The notes under the pieces: model-generated
The model's input: only the letters and a program-made list of their open reading frames with translations
What the model was told of the DNA's origin: nothing
The model's database searches: none
Shown here: piece by piece, positions 45,864-53,970 of the stretch
How positions within the stretch are numbered: the first letter of the stretch is position 1
Layout of the letters: each line of letters opens with the position of its first letter
NCBI RefSeq assembly: GCF_030696665.1
Contig: NZ_JAUYRV010000052.1
Coordinates: 124,001 to 188,000, forward strand
Length of the DNA: 64,000 nucleotides
Direction of reading: 5' to 3'
From: Novosphingobium sp.
GTDB taxonomy: Bacteria; Pseudomonadota; Alphaproteobacteria; Sphingomonadales; Sphingomonadaceae
Translations under genes and position numbers: made by a program

Positions 45864-46630
45864 TCTTCGATCTCCGCCATGATGAGGCCATAGCGGCTGG
45901 CAAGGTCCGTCTTGCCCATCGCCCAGGTCTTTTTCACTGCATCGCGCGCATAGACCCGCTTGAGCCAGCGCATGATGTTTGGCGTCTTGTCCTTGCCCGC
46001 AAGATCGGGCTGCGACAGGGGGAGCGAATAGGTGCTGTTGAAGATGTTGATATCGGCCAGCGTGTACTGGTCGGATCCGACGTAGGGCCGCTTGCCCAGT
46101 TCCTCTTCCAGCTTGGCAATGCCCAGACCGACACGGCGGCGGCTTTCAGCCATCTCAGTTTCCGAAAACGCGCCGCTGATCGCCTTGCGCCACGCCACCC
46201 GGCGTTCGGGCAAGGGAATGCGTTCGATCGCAGCATCAAGTTCGGCCGGATCGCGCTGGCGGACCATTGGCCCGACGAACACGCTCCAACCGATCATCGA
46301 GAAGCTGGGGCCAAGCCACTGGTCCATGAACTTCATCCACCAGCGCACGCGCCAGCTGTCCTGCGCATCAGCGGGCATGAGATCAGGCCCATCGAAGCGG
46401 TCATTGACGTATTCCATGATCGCAGTGCTCTCAGTGAGCACCAGACCATTGTGCGTCATTGCCGGGATTGTGCCTTGCGGATTGATCGCAAGGTATTCCG
46501 GCTTGTGCTGATCGAACAGCAACATATCGGTATAACGGCTGACAAAGGGCACGCCCTTTTCCATCAGCGCCAGCATGGGCTTGCCCGAATTTGCGTTCGG
46601 CTCCCAGTGATAGAGGGTTACCTCGTCCAT
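45860..46630 (-). CDS. glutathione S-transferase, LigF-like, first gene of its operon
   Basis: 256-residue GST close in length and plan to beta-etherase LigF: NANSGKP with the conserved Ser, FDQHKPEYLAINPQGTIPAM (20-residue block), ESTAIMEYVNDRF and YTLADINIF. The start MDEVTLYHWEP has GAGGCG just ahead; an earlier in-frame codon adds a nonconserved leader. It opens a five-gene run GST-GST-CoA ligase-alcohol dehydrogenase-ALDH controlled by the operator-like site at 46675-46694. Confidence 0.85.
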   Translation of the reverse strand: MDEVTLYHWEPNANSGKPMLALMEKGVPFVSRYTDMLLFDQHKPEYLAINPQGTIPAMTHNGLVLTESTAIMEYVNDRFDGPDLMPADAQDSWRVRWWMKFMDQWLGPSFSMIGWSVFVGPMVRQRDPAELDAAIERIPLPERRVAWRKAISGAFSETEMAESRRRVGLGIAKLEEELGKRPYVGSDQYTLADINIFNSTYSLPLSQPDLAGKDKTPNIMRWLKRVYARDAVKKTWAMGKTDLASRYGLIMAEIEE

Positions 46631-46674
46631 CGCCTCGCTTTGCCTCTCTCCCGATTCCGCCTTGTGACGGAATT

Positions 46675-46694
46675 TTGTTAGTAACACATACTAA
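46675..46694. promoter_or_regulatory. operator-like palindrome, shared element B
   Basis: TTGT-TAGT-AACACATAC-TAA, containing the perfect 6-5-6 inverted repeat TTAGTA-ACACA-TACTAA, 45 bases before the GST start. It shares TTGT-N4-AACACATAC with the palindrome at 34730-34748 upstream of the O-demethylase. Confidence 0.6.
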
Positions 46695-46818
46695 ATCAGC
46701 GGGAGCGCGGGTCAAGCCCGCATACCTTTAATTTTCGTATCCCCGCTATGGCCGTTGCGTGGCCAAGTGCATCACGCAGATTCGGAGCGTTTCACTCGGT
46801 GCAACGCTGATGCACAGC

Positions 46819-46853
46819 AAAAAGGGCACGCCCCGCAAAGGACGTGCCCCTTT
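46819..46853 (-). terminator. terminator after the flavoprotein-cytochrome-Tat operon
   Basis: On the minus strand GGGCACG and CGTGCCC arms (12-base loop) are followed by TTTTTGC. The rest of the gap to the GST gene holds element B and nothing else recognised. Confidence 0.7.
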
Positions 46854-46879
46854 CGTTTCCAGACACCTGTCGCGAGGGA

Positions 46880-47248
46880 TCAGCGCGCGGTCATTGTCCA
46901 GCGGAAGAGATGCGTGCGGCCTGAGAGCGGCGATGCAACACGCATTTCTTCCTCGAGTCGCAAGCCCTGCTCCTCAAGTTGTCCTCTTAGCGCAGTCCAG
47001 TCGCTCCAGCGTGTGAGGCCGGTCACGCTTTGCGGGGAACCCAGCACACGCCATGCTTTTTCAAGCCCCTGCGCCAGATCGATCGGCGCTGCACCGCCCG
47101 TTGTCGCAACAAAGGCCAGAGATTCCGGGATGCGGCTGTCAAACACCACCAGCGGTGCCTCGCCAAGGCTGGCGGCGACCGCTGGCGCGGCGATGGCAGA
47201 ACCTGCCAACGCGCTGCCTTTGAGCATGGAGCGACGGGACAGGCGCAT
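46880..47248 (-). CDS. small Tat-exported protein of unknown function
   Basis: 122 residues with a twin-arginine signal (LSRRSMLKGSALAGSAIAA, cleavage near APAVAA). The mature part of about 95 residues has no cysteine and no motif I recognise. Tat export implies folding before export, or escort of a folded partner. Its ATG shares one base with the cytochrome c stop, so it is coupled to the flavoprotein-cytochrome pair and may be an accessory or third subunit. Confidence 0.78.
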   Translation of the reverse strand: MRLSRRSMLKGSALAGSAIAAPAVAASLGEAPLVVFDSRIPESLAFVATTGGAAPIDLAQGLEKAWRVLGSPQSVTGLTRWSDWTALRGQLEEQGLRLEEEMRVASPLSGRTHLFRWTMTAR

Positions 47249-47652
47249 CAGCCTGCCTTTCCGAGGTAGGCCGCCACAGCGTCAAGCTCAGCGTCGGTCA
47301 GGTCCACCTTGGTCTGCTGCGGCATCGCGCCCTTGCCCATCCGCACGACCGCTTTCACATAGTCAGCGGTCAGATCGTCACGGTTGGAAAGCAAGCCCTT
47401 TGCCGGCGGGTTGCCCGCCATCATCTGCTGCTTGGTCAACAGATTGGTGCCCATGCCGCCAACGAGGTGACAATAGCCGCACTGCGCTTCGAACACGGTC
47501 TTGCCATCGCGGCCCGGCTTCAACCGGTCACCTTCAGGCGCAACCGGCCGCAGCATATAGGGCGGCATTGGTGGTGGGCCTCCGGCAGGGGGCGCAGCAT
47601 AAGCAGCCGCACCAATCGCCACCAATGCAGCGGCAATAACGATACGCTTCAT
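47248..47652 (-). CDS. periplasmic c-type cytochrome partner of the flavoprotein
   Basis: 134-residue cytochrome with signal peptide (IVIAAALVAIGAAAYA), one heme motif CGYCH near residue 58 and a methionine (AMPQQTKVDLTDAELDAVAAYL end, MPQ as axial Met) typical of class I. It starts one base after the flavoprotein stop, the same pairing as in 4-cresol dehydrogenase (PchC with PchF) and eugenol hydroxylase. It should accept electrons from the flavin and pass them to the respiratory chain. Confidence 0.92.
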   Translation of the reverse strand: MKRIVIAAALVAIGAAAYAAPPAGGPPPMPPYMLRPVAPEGDRLKPGRDGKTVFEAQCGYCHLVGGMGTNLLTKQQMMAGNPPAKGLLSNRDDLTADYVKAVVRMGKGAMPQQTKVDLTDAELDAVAAYLGKAG

Positions 47653-47653
47653 A

Positions 47654-49240
47654 TCAGTTGCCCCCCTTGTAAGCAGAGCCGCGCTTGTCGGCATAGGCGG
47701 CGGGCCAGACGCCCTGCTTGCCCGGCGCGATGATGCCGTTGGGGTCGAGCGCGGACTTCACTTTCTCGTCGAACCGGCGCAGCGCGTGGTTGTTGAAATC
47801 GAAGGTTTCCATCACCGGGTCCATCCACCCCAGATGCGTGCGGTATTCGGCATAGCCCGCCTTGGCCGTCTGGACGATCAGCGCGTCGAACAGCTTGCGC
47901 ATCTTGGCGACTTCATCCGCATTGTCCCGGTCATACATCAGCATGTTGACGTTATTGGCAAAGCGTCCGCCGATGGTGAAGCTGGCGTAGAAATCGACGT
48001 CGAAATCGGCGATGATCTTGCGGCTCAGCGCCATCTGATCAAGCACATGCTTGCCCGTGGCCGGAACCACCGGCGAAAAGCCCATGTGCGCCCCGCGCCC
48101 GCCGATCCAGTCCGACATCTGCAACGGCACGGCGGACGGCACGCCCATCGTCGTTTCATACTGCCCGATGGGATCGCCCTGCCGCCACCAATGTTCCTGC
48201 GGCGCAGCATCAAGGTTGCGCTTCATCGCCGCCTTGACCACTTCGGCCCGCGCCTTGACCACCGGCTCTTCGCCATAGAGCCGCAGCGCGACCTGCCAGT
48301 AGCCCAGCTTGTGCTCCTTGAGCAGTTCGTCCACGCGCCAGTCCGGAATGGCCGATGGCTTGTCCCAGAAATCCTTGCGCTGGCCTTTCAGCACCATCTT
48401 GCCCAGCCACGAAGGGATGAACACGTTCTGGTCGATCAGGCCCGAAATCTTGAGCGGCGTGATCGTATCGATCACCCAGCCGATGTCCTCAACCTTGGGA
48501 ATGTCCCACACGATCTCCAGCGAGGTTTCGGGCGCTGGCTGCAACCACACGCCCGCCCGCGTCACGATACCAAGGTTCGATTGCGAGAACGCCAGATCCC
48601 ACGTCGGGCCATAGCTCATAGGGAAAAGGTGGAACGCCGGGTTGCCCGCCATCGCGCCCATGCCGGTGCGCACCAGATCGCCGTCGGGTAGCACCGCCTC
48701 GATCCCGCAAAGGTTGCGCGCGTGCAGGCCATAGGAGGTGTAGCCGATGCCGTGTTCAAGCGCATTGCCCAGCACTGAACCCCAGGCATTGCCGGGGACC
48801 GAAAGCCATAGCGGTGCCTTCTCACGCTGGATCTGGTCGTAAAGATCAAAGAACCCCACGCCCGGTTCAACCACGCAGTAGGCCAGCTTGTGATCCAGCT
48901 CGAGCACCTTGTTCATGCGCCCGAGGTCCATCACCACGGTGCCTTCCATGCGCGGCGCAGCGGTGCCGTACCCCAGATTCTTGCCGCGTGCGACAGGCCA
49001 CAACGGCACCTTATGCTCGTTCGCCAGCCGCACGATCGCGCGCACTTCGTCCACGCTGGCAGGCGCGACGGCGGCCGATGCAGGCCACTCCTCGGTGCTG
49101 CCGGGAGCGTATGTATCGGCATAGGCATCGCGGTCGGCGTCGGTGTCCATCAGCCATTCCTTGCCGACGACACCGGCAAAGGCGGTCATCGCAGACTGGA
49201 ACTGCTTCGGGCTGACGCGGGGCGGAAGGTGAAGCTTCAC
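47654..49240 (-). CDS. VAO/4-cresol-dehydrogenase-type FAD oxidoreductase
   Basis: 528-residue flavoprotein of the vanillyl-alcohol oxidase family. The FAD-binding domain holds LWPVARGKNLGYG and MDLGRMNKVLELD, and the cap/C-terminal part has EYRTHLGWMD and ALDPNGIIAPGKQGVWP, as in VAO, eugenol oxidase and PchF. It oxidises para-substituted phenols at the benzylic carbon. Around DFYASFTIGGRFANNV, where by my recollection VAO has its covalent-FAD histidine (MHH) and PchF its tyrosine, this protein has Asn-Asn and Phe. The paired cytochrome suggests a dehydrogenase rather than an oxidase. A GTG start is used; export would have to be with a partner because no signal peptide is visible. Confidence 0.9.
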   Translation of the reverse strand: MKLHLPPRVSPKQFQSAMTAFAGVVGKEWLMDTDADRDAYADTYAPGSTEEWPASAAVAPASVDEVRAIVRLANEHKVPLWPVARGKNLGYGTAAPRMEGTVVMDLGRMNKVLELDHKLAYCVVEPGVGFFDLYDQIQREKAPLWLSVPGNAWGSVLGNALEHGIGYTSYGLHARNLCGIEAVLPDGDLVRTGMGAMAGNPAFHLFPMSYGPTWDLAFSQSNLGIVTRAGVWLQPAPETSLEIVWDIPKVEDIGWVIDTITPLKISGLIDQNVFIPSWLGKMVLKGQRKDFWDKPSAIPDWRVDELLKEHKLGYWQVALRLYGEEPVVKARAEVVKAAMKRNLDAAPQEHWWRQGDPIGQYETTMGVPSAVPLQMSDWIGGRGAHMGFSPVVPATGKHVLDQMALSRKIIADFDVDFYASFTIGGRFANNVNMLMYDRDNADEVAKMRKLFDALIVQTAKAGYAEYRTHLGWMDPVMETFDFNNHALRRFDEKVKSALDPNGIIAPGKQGVWPAAYADKRGSAYKGGN

Positions 49241-49266
49241 CGGCTGGATTCTCCCATGTGTTTTTC

Positions 49267-49278
49267 TAACAATTGTTA
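49267..49278. promoter_or_regulatory. palindrome ahead of the flavoprotein operon
   Basis: TAACAATTGTTA, a perfect 12-bp palindrome followed by TTGTTATG, 26 bases before the flavoprotein start, in the 73-base gap to the DUF3237 gene. Possible operator or promoter element; no supporting copy elsewhere in the window. Confidence 0.35.
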
Positions 49279-49313
49279 TTGTTATGCGACTTTGCGACCG
49301 CTTGGTCAAGCCG

Positions 49314-49811
49314 TCACGTCAGCGCGTAATACTTCACGTAATTGCCGTCCGGTTTGCGCTCGCCCACGCCAATGAAGACGTGCCGCGTCAGCCAATCGTG
49401 CTTGCCCCGGCTGGTCTCGAACGTCGGCTGTGCCCGCAGGTAGTATTCGGCATGGGGCACCGGCTCACCCCCGGCGAAGGCCCAGGCGCGCAACCGGTCC
49501 ATCGTCCCCGGCTCACGCCCCCACAGAAAGCCCTTGTTCTGCATATAGATCAGCGTGCCGTCATCCTCCTCCAGCACATATCGCGCATCGAACGCTGCCG
49601 TATCGTCAGGCCGGAAGAAGGCATAGTCGCCGCCCGAATTGGGCACAGCCCTGCCTTTCAGGCGCGGCCCTTCGAACTCACCCTCGTCAACGTAGACCGC
49701 ACTGCGCATGCCGCCCGATGGCAGGTCGGGCACCATCTGCACGCGGGTGAAGCGCAAGCGGCAGGCAAACGCGAATTCGAGGCGGGGATTGTCGAGTGTG
49801 GAGAAGTCCAT
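49314..49811 (-). CDS. DUF3237-family protein
   Basis: 165-residue cytoplasmic protein, predicted all-beta barrel. Recognised by LEFAFACRLRF, the RLKGRAVPNSGGDYAFFRPDDTAAFDARYVLEEDDGTLIYMQNKG region (in short blocks) and the ending VFIGVGERK. Members are common in aromatic and steroid gene clusters of Proteobacteria, with no established reaction known to me. It lies between the second quinohemoprotein gene and the flavoprotein operon on the same strand. Confidence 0.8.
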   Translation of the reverse strand: MDFSTLDNPRLEFAFACRLRFTRVQMVPDLPSGGMRSAVYVDEGEFEGPRLKGRAVPNSGGDYAFFRPDDTAAFDARYVLEEDDGTLIYMQNKGFLWGREPGTMDRLRAWAFAGGEPVPHAEYYLRAQPTFETSRGKHDWLTRHVFIGVGERKPDGNYVKYYALT

Positions 49812-49856
49812 TCAGCAAATCCTTTCAAGCCACGCCACATCCCGCACCACACTTCT

Positions 49857-49943
49857 CGTCGTCCCGGACTTGATCCGGGACTTGGCTTTTCTTTCCAACG
49901 CCGAAAGAAAAAAGCCCTGCCCCGGATCAAGTCCGGGGCGACG
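49857..49943. repeat. inverted repeat of the CCCGGACTTGATCCGGG family
   Basis: Arms CGTCGTCCCGGACTTGATCC (from 49857) and the reverse-complementary GGATCAAGTCCGGGGCGACG (to 49943) enclose a 40-base loop that itself pairs (CTTTCC...GGAAAG-like A/T-rich arms). It is the only copy in the window and lies between DUF3237 and the second alcohol dehydrogenase gene. Confidence 0.8.
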
Positions 49944-49972
49944 GTGTGTGTTGGCGGTGGTGGCGTCGTGCA

Positions 49973-52162
49973 TCAATAGTTCGACAAAATCGTCAGGCTC
50001 GGCCCGTCGAGCGGCTTTCCGGCCTTCTGTTTTTCCAGCTCATCCTTGCGAGTCTGCGACTGCAGATCGATCAGGTAAGCGTGGATCGCATCGGCATCCT
50101 CGGTGGAGAGAATATCGTTCCAACGCGGCATCCCGTTCGGCACCAGCAGGCCCTCCATCACGATCTCGCGGAACATCTCATGGCTGGCAGGCTGCATCCG
50201 GCGCAGGTCCGGGGTGATCGAGCGTGGCTGGTTGGCGTGGCAGATGGCACAGTTGCCGAAGAACAGCCCTTGCCCGCGCGCGATGGTCGCTGCGGCAACG
50301 CCCGTGGCCTGCGCAGGCGGTGCTGGCGCAACTTCCAGCGCGGGCCGCATATCCGGCATAGGCACGTTGCCGCCGCCCAGCTTGAACACCAGCAACCGGT
50401 TCATGTTGCTGCGGCTATAGGCCGCCGAATAGCGCGGCACGAACGGATAGCCGCCCCCGCCCCAACCGGCCATGACCGCGATGTACTGCACGCCGCCCAC
50501 CTCATAAGTCATGGGCGCGGCCATGATCGCGGTGCCGGTGTCGATTTCGTGCAGCAGCTTGCCGGTCTTCGTCTCGCGCACGAACAGCTTGCCGGTCACA
50601 CCGCCGTGGATCGTCAGCCCGCTGGCAGTGGTCAGCACCCCGCCCCGGTCCTGCCAGCCAGCGGTATCGGCGGCCCACACCGTCTTGCCGGTAAGCGGAT
50701 CGATGGCGCGGATTTGCGCGCTGGCTGGGTTCTTCAGCGCTTCGGCATAGGCGGGCGTCTTGCGCACTGCATCGCCGAATGCAGGCGGAAAGCCCGCCAG
50801 CGCTTCCTTCACGTCGGGCGTGAAGATCAGCGCCGCATCGTTGTTCAGCCCGCGCGCCTTGTGGGGCTTTTGCCCCTCGGTCATGAAGATCAGGTTCCCC
50901 ATATCCAGCACCGCGCCGATATACAGCCCGGTTGCCGGGTCATAGCTGGCCGGATGCCAGTTGCGCGCCCCCGTGGTGGCGGGGAACACGATCTTTGGGC
51001 CAGTGGTATAATCGGCGGCTTCGGGATCGAGGATCGGGCGGCCGGTCTTTGGATCGATGCCCTTGGCCCAGTTGGTCCGCACGATGGGATTGGCGCGCAG
51101 CAGCTTTCCGTCGCGCCGATCAAGAATGTAGAGGAACCCGTTCTTGGGCGCATGCAGCACCACCGGGCGGTCTTCGCCATCCACTTTCATGCGGGTGAAG
51201 ATCATCGGCTGCGTGGCGGTGAAATCCCAGTTGTCGCCGGGGGTTTCCTGATAGTGCCACCTCATCCGCCCGGTCTTGGGATCAAGCGCGACAAGGCTGG
51301 CAAGATAAAGGTTATCGCCGCCTGCGGGTGACCGCTTGGACGTGGCATAGGGCCCGCCGTTGCCGGTGCCGACGATGACCAGCCCGGTTTCCGGATCGAA
51401 GGCAATTGCATCCCACGGAGAGCCGCCGCCGCCGATATCCCAGCGGCTGTTCGGATCCCACGTCTTCAGTGCGGCTTCGAGTTCCGGCGTTTCCTGCGGA
51501 CCCAGCTTGGGATCATGCGGCACCACGTGCCAGCGCCAGCGCAATTTGCCCGTTTCCAGATCAAGCGCGGTGACATAGCCGCGCACATCGTATTCGGCCC
51601 CGCTCATGCCCACGACCACAACGTCGCCCGCAATTTCTGGCGCGCCGGTGGAATTGTCACCGCGCTTGCGATCCTCGATGAAGTCGGTCTTCCACACCAC
51701 CGCGCCGGTTTTGGAATCCAGCGCATACATCCAGCCATCGAGAGCCGCGACGAAGACCTTGCCGCGCGCCACGGCCACCCCGCGATTGACCATATCGCAG
51801 CAGACGGTGCGGTTGACCTGCATGTCCACCTCAGGCTCGAACCGCCAGAGTTCCTTGCCCGTTGCCGCATCGAAGGCATAGGCACGGCCCGTGGTGCCAG
51901 ACGTGTAAAGCACGCCATCCATCACCACCGGCGTCGCTTCCTGCCCGCGCAGGGTGCCGAGTCCGGCCTTCCATGCAAGGCCAAGCTGGCTCACGTTTTC
52001 GGCGGTGATCGCGGTCAGGCGCGAATGGTGCGTCTTGCCCATGTCGCCGCCGGGGCTGGTCCAATCGCTTCCGGCACCCACTTGCGGCGGCGAGGCGGCG
52101 ATGGTGCAGGCTGCCAGCACCAGCGCTCCTGCTGCCAATATCCCCTTTTTGGCAAACCGCAT
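49973..52162 (-). CDS. second quinohemoprotein alcohol dehydrogenase (PQQ + heme c), lipoprotein-type
   Basis: 729-residue paralogue of the enzyme at 41343-43472. Vicinal cysteines TVCCDMVNRG, Glu in SGAEYDVRG, Asn in GTGNGGPY, catalytic Asp in DNWDFTATQ with Thr two residues on (calcium type), heme motif CAICH and a lipobox ALVLAACT. Divergence in the substrate-channel region suggests a different alcohol. The ATG touches the stop of the NTF2-like gene (TGATG), so these two are one operon. Confidence 0.93.
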   Translation of the reverse strand: MRFAKKGILAAGALVLAACTIAASPPQVGAGSDWTSPGGDMGKTHHSRLTAITAENVSQLGLAWKAGLGTLRGQEATPVVMDGVLYTSGTTGRAYAFDAATGKELWRFEPEVDMQVNRTVCCDMVNRGVAVARGKVFVAALDGWMYALDSKTGAVVWKTDFIEDRKRGDNSTGAPEIAGDVVVVGMSGAEYDVRGYVTALDLETGKLRWRWHVVPHDPKLGPQETPELEAALKTWDPNSRWDIGGGGSPWDAIAFDPETGLVIVGTGNGGPYATSKRSPAGGDNLYLASLVALDPKTGRMRWHYQETPGDNWDFTATQPMIFTRMKVDGEDRPVVLHAPKNGFLYILDRRDGKLLRANPIVRTNWAKGIDPKTGRPILDPEAADYTTGPKIVFPATTGARNWHPASYDPATGLYIGAVLDMGNLIFMTEGQKPHKARGLNNDAALIFTPDVKEALAGFPPAFGDAVRKTPAYAEALKNPASAQIRAIDPLTGKTVWAADTAGWQDRGGVLTTASGLTIHGGVTGKLFVRETKTGKLLHEIDTGTAIMAAPMTYEVGGVQYIAVMAGWGGGGYPFVPRYSAAYSRSNMNRLLVFKLGGGNVPMPDMRPALEVAPAPPAQATGVAAATIARGQGLFFGNCAICHANQPRSITPDLRRMQPASHEMFREIVMEGLLVPNGMPRWNDILSTEDADAIHAYLIDLQSQTRKDELEKQKAGKPLDGPSLTILSNY

Positions 52163-53019
52163 CACAGGGAATCCCACGGGCTGGGCATGCGATAGGGCAC
52201 GGTGATGAAGTTCGCCTCGATCTGCTCGATCATGCCGTGATCGATCTTGAACAGTTCGGAGATGTAGAAGCTGTGCGGCCGCAGCACCGGGCTTTTCACG
52301 GTGCGCCCATCGGTCAGTTGGAATTCGCGCAACCGGCCCGAATGGTCGATGAAGCCGAAGGCCAGCACCAGCCCGCGCTCTTCATCCACCAGCGGAAAGC
52401 GGCGCGCGCGCAGATCGTCGTCATAGCGGTAGTTGCCCATGCGGAACTGCTCTTCGCAGCCCAGCGCCGATACTGGCACGATCTTGGCAAAGTCCGGGTT
52501 GCGCGTGGTCTGGACGCCGTTTTCCACGCGGTTGCAATCGGGGTGGAACTTCGTGTGGATTGTGCCGTCGTTGCGCTGGAGCGTATCGAAATAGCCATCG
52601 GACAGGCGCACCATCTCTTCGCGGGAAACCGGCGCTTCCGGTTCACGGTGCAGGATCGGCTTGTCCCAATAGCGGCAGTTTTCGAACTTGATGCCGCTGT
52701 CGGACTGGCGAACGATCAGCATTTCACACTCGGCAATCTGGCCTGCCTCATTCAGGCCGAGGCGCAGCGTGAAGGCGGATTCCTCGATGGGTTCGATGAC
52801 CGTACCGAAATAGCCCACCTGCCGCGTCTTCACATCAGCAAAGCGCAACTGGTAATCGCCCAGCCGGTCAATCGTGCCCCAAACGCCATCGCCGATTTCC
52901 AGCATGACGTTGTTCTCACTGTGATTCGCTTGCCTCGCCCAGTCGAGCGAATGGGGATCGCGGGCGTTCAGCGCGGCCAGAAAGCGGTCCAGAACGGCGT
53001 AAAGCTCGGCGCGGGTCAT
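52162..53019 (-). CDS. NTF2/SnoaL-superfamily protein, two-domain size
   Basis: 285-residue cytoplasmic protein without signal peptide. Two NTF2-like cone folds can be proposed: MTRAELYAVLDRFLAALNARD opens the first and the middle helix MVRLSDGYFDTLQRNDG opens the second, which continues with IHTKFHPDCNRVENG. Family relatives include ketosteroid isomerase, scytalone dehydratase and the LdpA/LsdE gamma-formaldehyde lyases of lignin-dimer breakdown. No catalytic set can be assigned. The start has GGGAGAAG ahead; codons further upstream are possible. Coupled to the second alcohol dehydrogenase gene. Confidence 0.75.
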   Translation of the reverse strand: MTRAELYAVLDRFLAALNARDPHSLDWARQANHSENNVMLEIGDGVWGTIDRLGDYQLRFADVKTRQVGYFGTVIEPIEESAFTLRLGLNEAGQIAECEMLIVRQSDSGIKFENCRYWDKPILHREPEAPVSREEMVRLSDGYFDTLQRNDGTIHTKFHPDCNRVENGVQTTRNPDFAKIVPVSALGCEEQFRMGNYRYDDDLRARRFPLVDEERGLVLAFGFIDHSGRLREFQLTDGRTVKSPVLRPHSFYISELFKIDHGMIEQIEANFITVPYRMPSPWDSL

Positions 53020-53110
53020 CACTTCTCCCAAAGGCAGCATTGAGGCTTTGACGGCCTTCTCATCACAAGGCATACTCTACCAAATGTTATAAATAAAGGG
53101 GAGAGAAGCC

Positions 53111-53500
53111 ATGCCGCGCAACGCGCAGGAACAGGCCAATCACGATCTGGTGCTGGAGATGTACCACAAGGTTCTGATCGCGATGGATAGCAGCGCGGTG
53201 GACCGCTATATCGCACCGGAATACGTGCAGCATTCCTCGCTGGCCGAACCTTCGGTGGCAGCATTGAAGAGCTTTCTCGATCGCGTGCGTGCAGAATCCC
53301 CCGATGCCACGCAGACCATCCACCGCAGTTTCGTCGACGGCGATCATGTCATCACGCACACCCACGTGGTGCGCTGGCCGGGCGACGCCGGGCTGGCCGT
53401 GGTCGATATCTTCCGCGTGGCCGATGGTCTGATCGTGGAACACTGGGACGTGATCCAGGATGTGCCGGAAAATCCGGTAAACCCCAACAGCATGTTTTGA
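53111..53500 (+). CDS. SnoaL-like NTF2-fold protein, cytoplasmic paralogue
   Basis: 129 residues with the SnoaL-like pattern: VLEMYHKVLIAMD, YIAPEYVQHSSLAEP, DHVITHTHVVRW, VVDIFRVADGLIVEHWDVIQ. The last block, with HWD, is diagnostic of the group and shared with the next gene. Such proteins catalyse isomerisation, dehydration or cyclisation, or bind small molecules. A GGGGAGAG site precedes the ATG. The gene is divergent from the two-domain NTF2 gene across about 90 bases. Confidence 0.87.
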   Translation: MPRNAQEQANHDLVLEMYHKVLIAMDSSAVDRYIAPEYVQHSSLAEPSVAALKSFLDRVRAESPDATQTIHRSFVDGDHVITHTHVVRWPGDAGLAVVDIFRVADGLIVEHWDVIQDVPENPVNPNSMF

Positions 53501-53513
53501 AGGGAAAGATTCG

Positions 53514-53966
53514 ATGCGCCTTTTCACCACCGCAATTGCGTTTGCGCTGATCGCCACCGCCGCGCAGGCTGAGGAATGCAAGCTGACGCCCAAGGAAGTT
53601 GTCAGCCAGTTCATGGACGAATTCTACATGCAGAAGAAGGTCCGCTCCTCATTCGAAAAGTGGGTCGATCCGGGCTATATCCAGCACAATCCCTTTGCTG
53701 CCACCGGGCGCGATGCGGCGATTGCCTTTCTCGAACCGTTCGTGGCCAACAACCCTACGCAGAAGACCAAGATTCATCGCGTGATCGCCGATGGCAATAT
53801 CGTGGCGGTGCACAGCCACGGATGGAACGAAACGGGCGATGCTGCGGCCAAGCGCGGGTTTGCGGTGGTCGACATCTTCCGCGTCGAAGGCTGCAAGGTG
53901 ATGGAGCATTGGGATGTCCTCTCCCCCGTTCCCGAAACCGCCGCCAACACCAACACGATGTTCTGA
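53514..53966 (+). CDS. SnoaL-like NTF2-fold protein, exported paralogue
   Basis: 150-residue relative of the preceding gene with an added signal peptide (MRLFTTAIAFALIATAAQAEE). The shared core includes DPGYIQHNPFAATG, HSHGWNE and VVDIFRVEGCKVMEHWDVL, and both end in a similar NTNTMF/NPNSMF tail. The two mature proteins are therefore a duplicate pair placed on opposite sides of the inner membrane. It starts 13 bases after its neighbour's stop. Confidence 0.87.
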   Translation: MRLFTTAIAFALIATAAQAEECKLTPKEVVSQFMDEFYMQKKVRSSFEKWVDPGYIQHNPFAATGRDAAIAFLEPFVANNPTQKTKIHRVIADGNIVAVHSHGWNETGDAAAKRGFAVVDIFRVEGCKVMEHWDVLSPVPETAANTNTMF

Positions 53967-53970
53967 GGCG

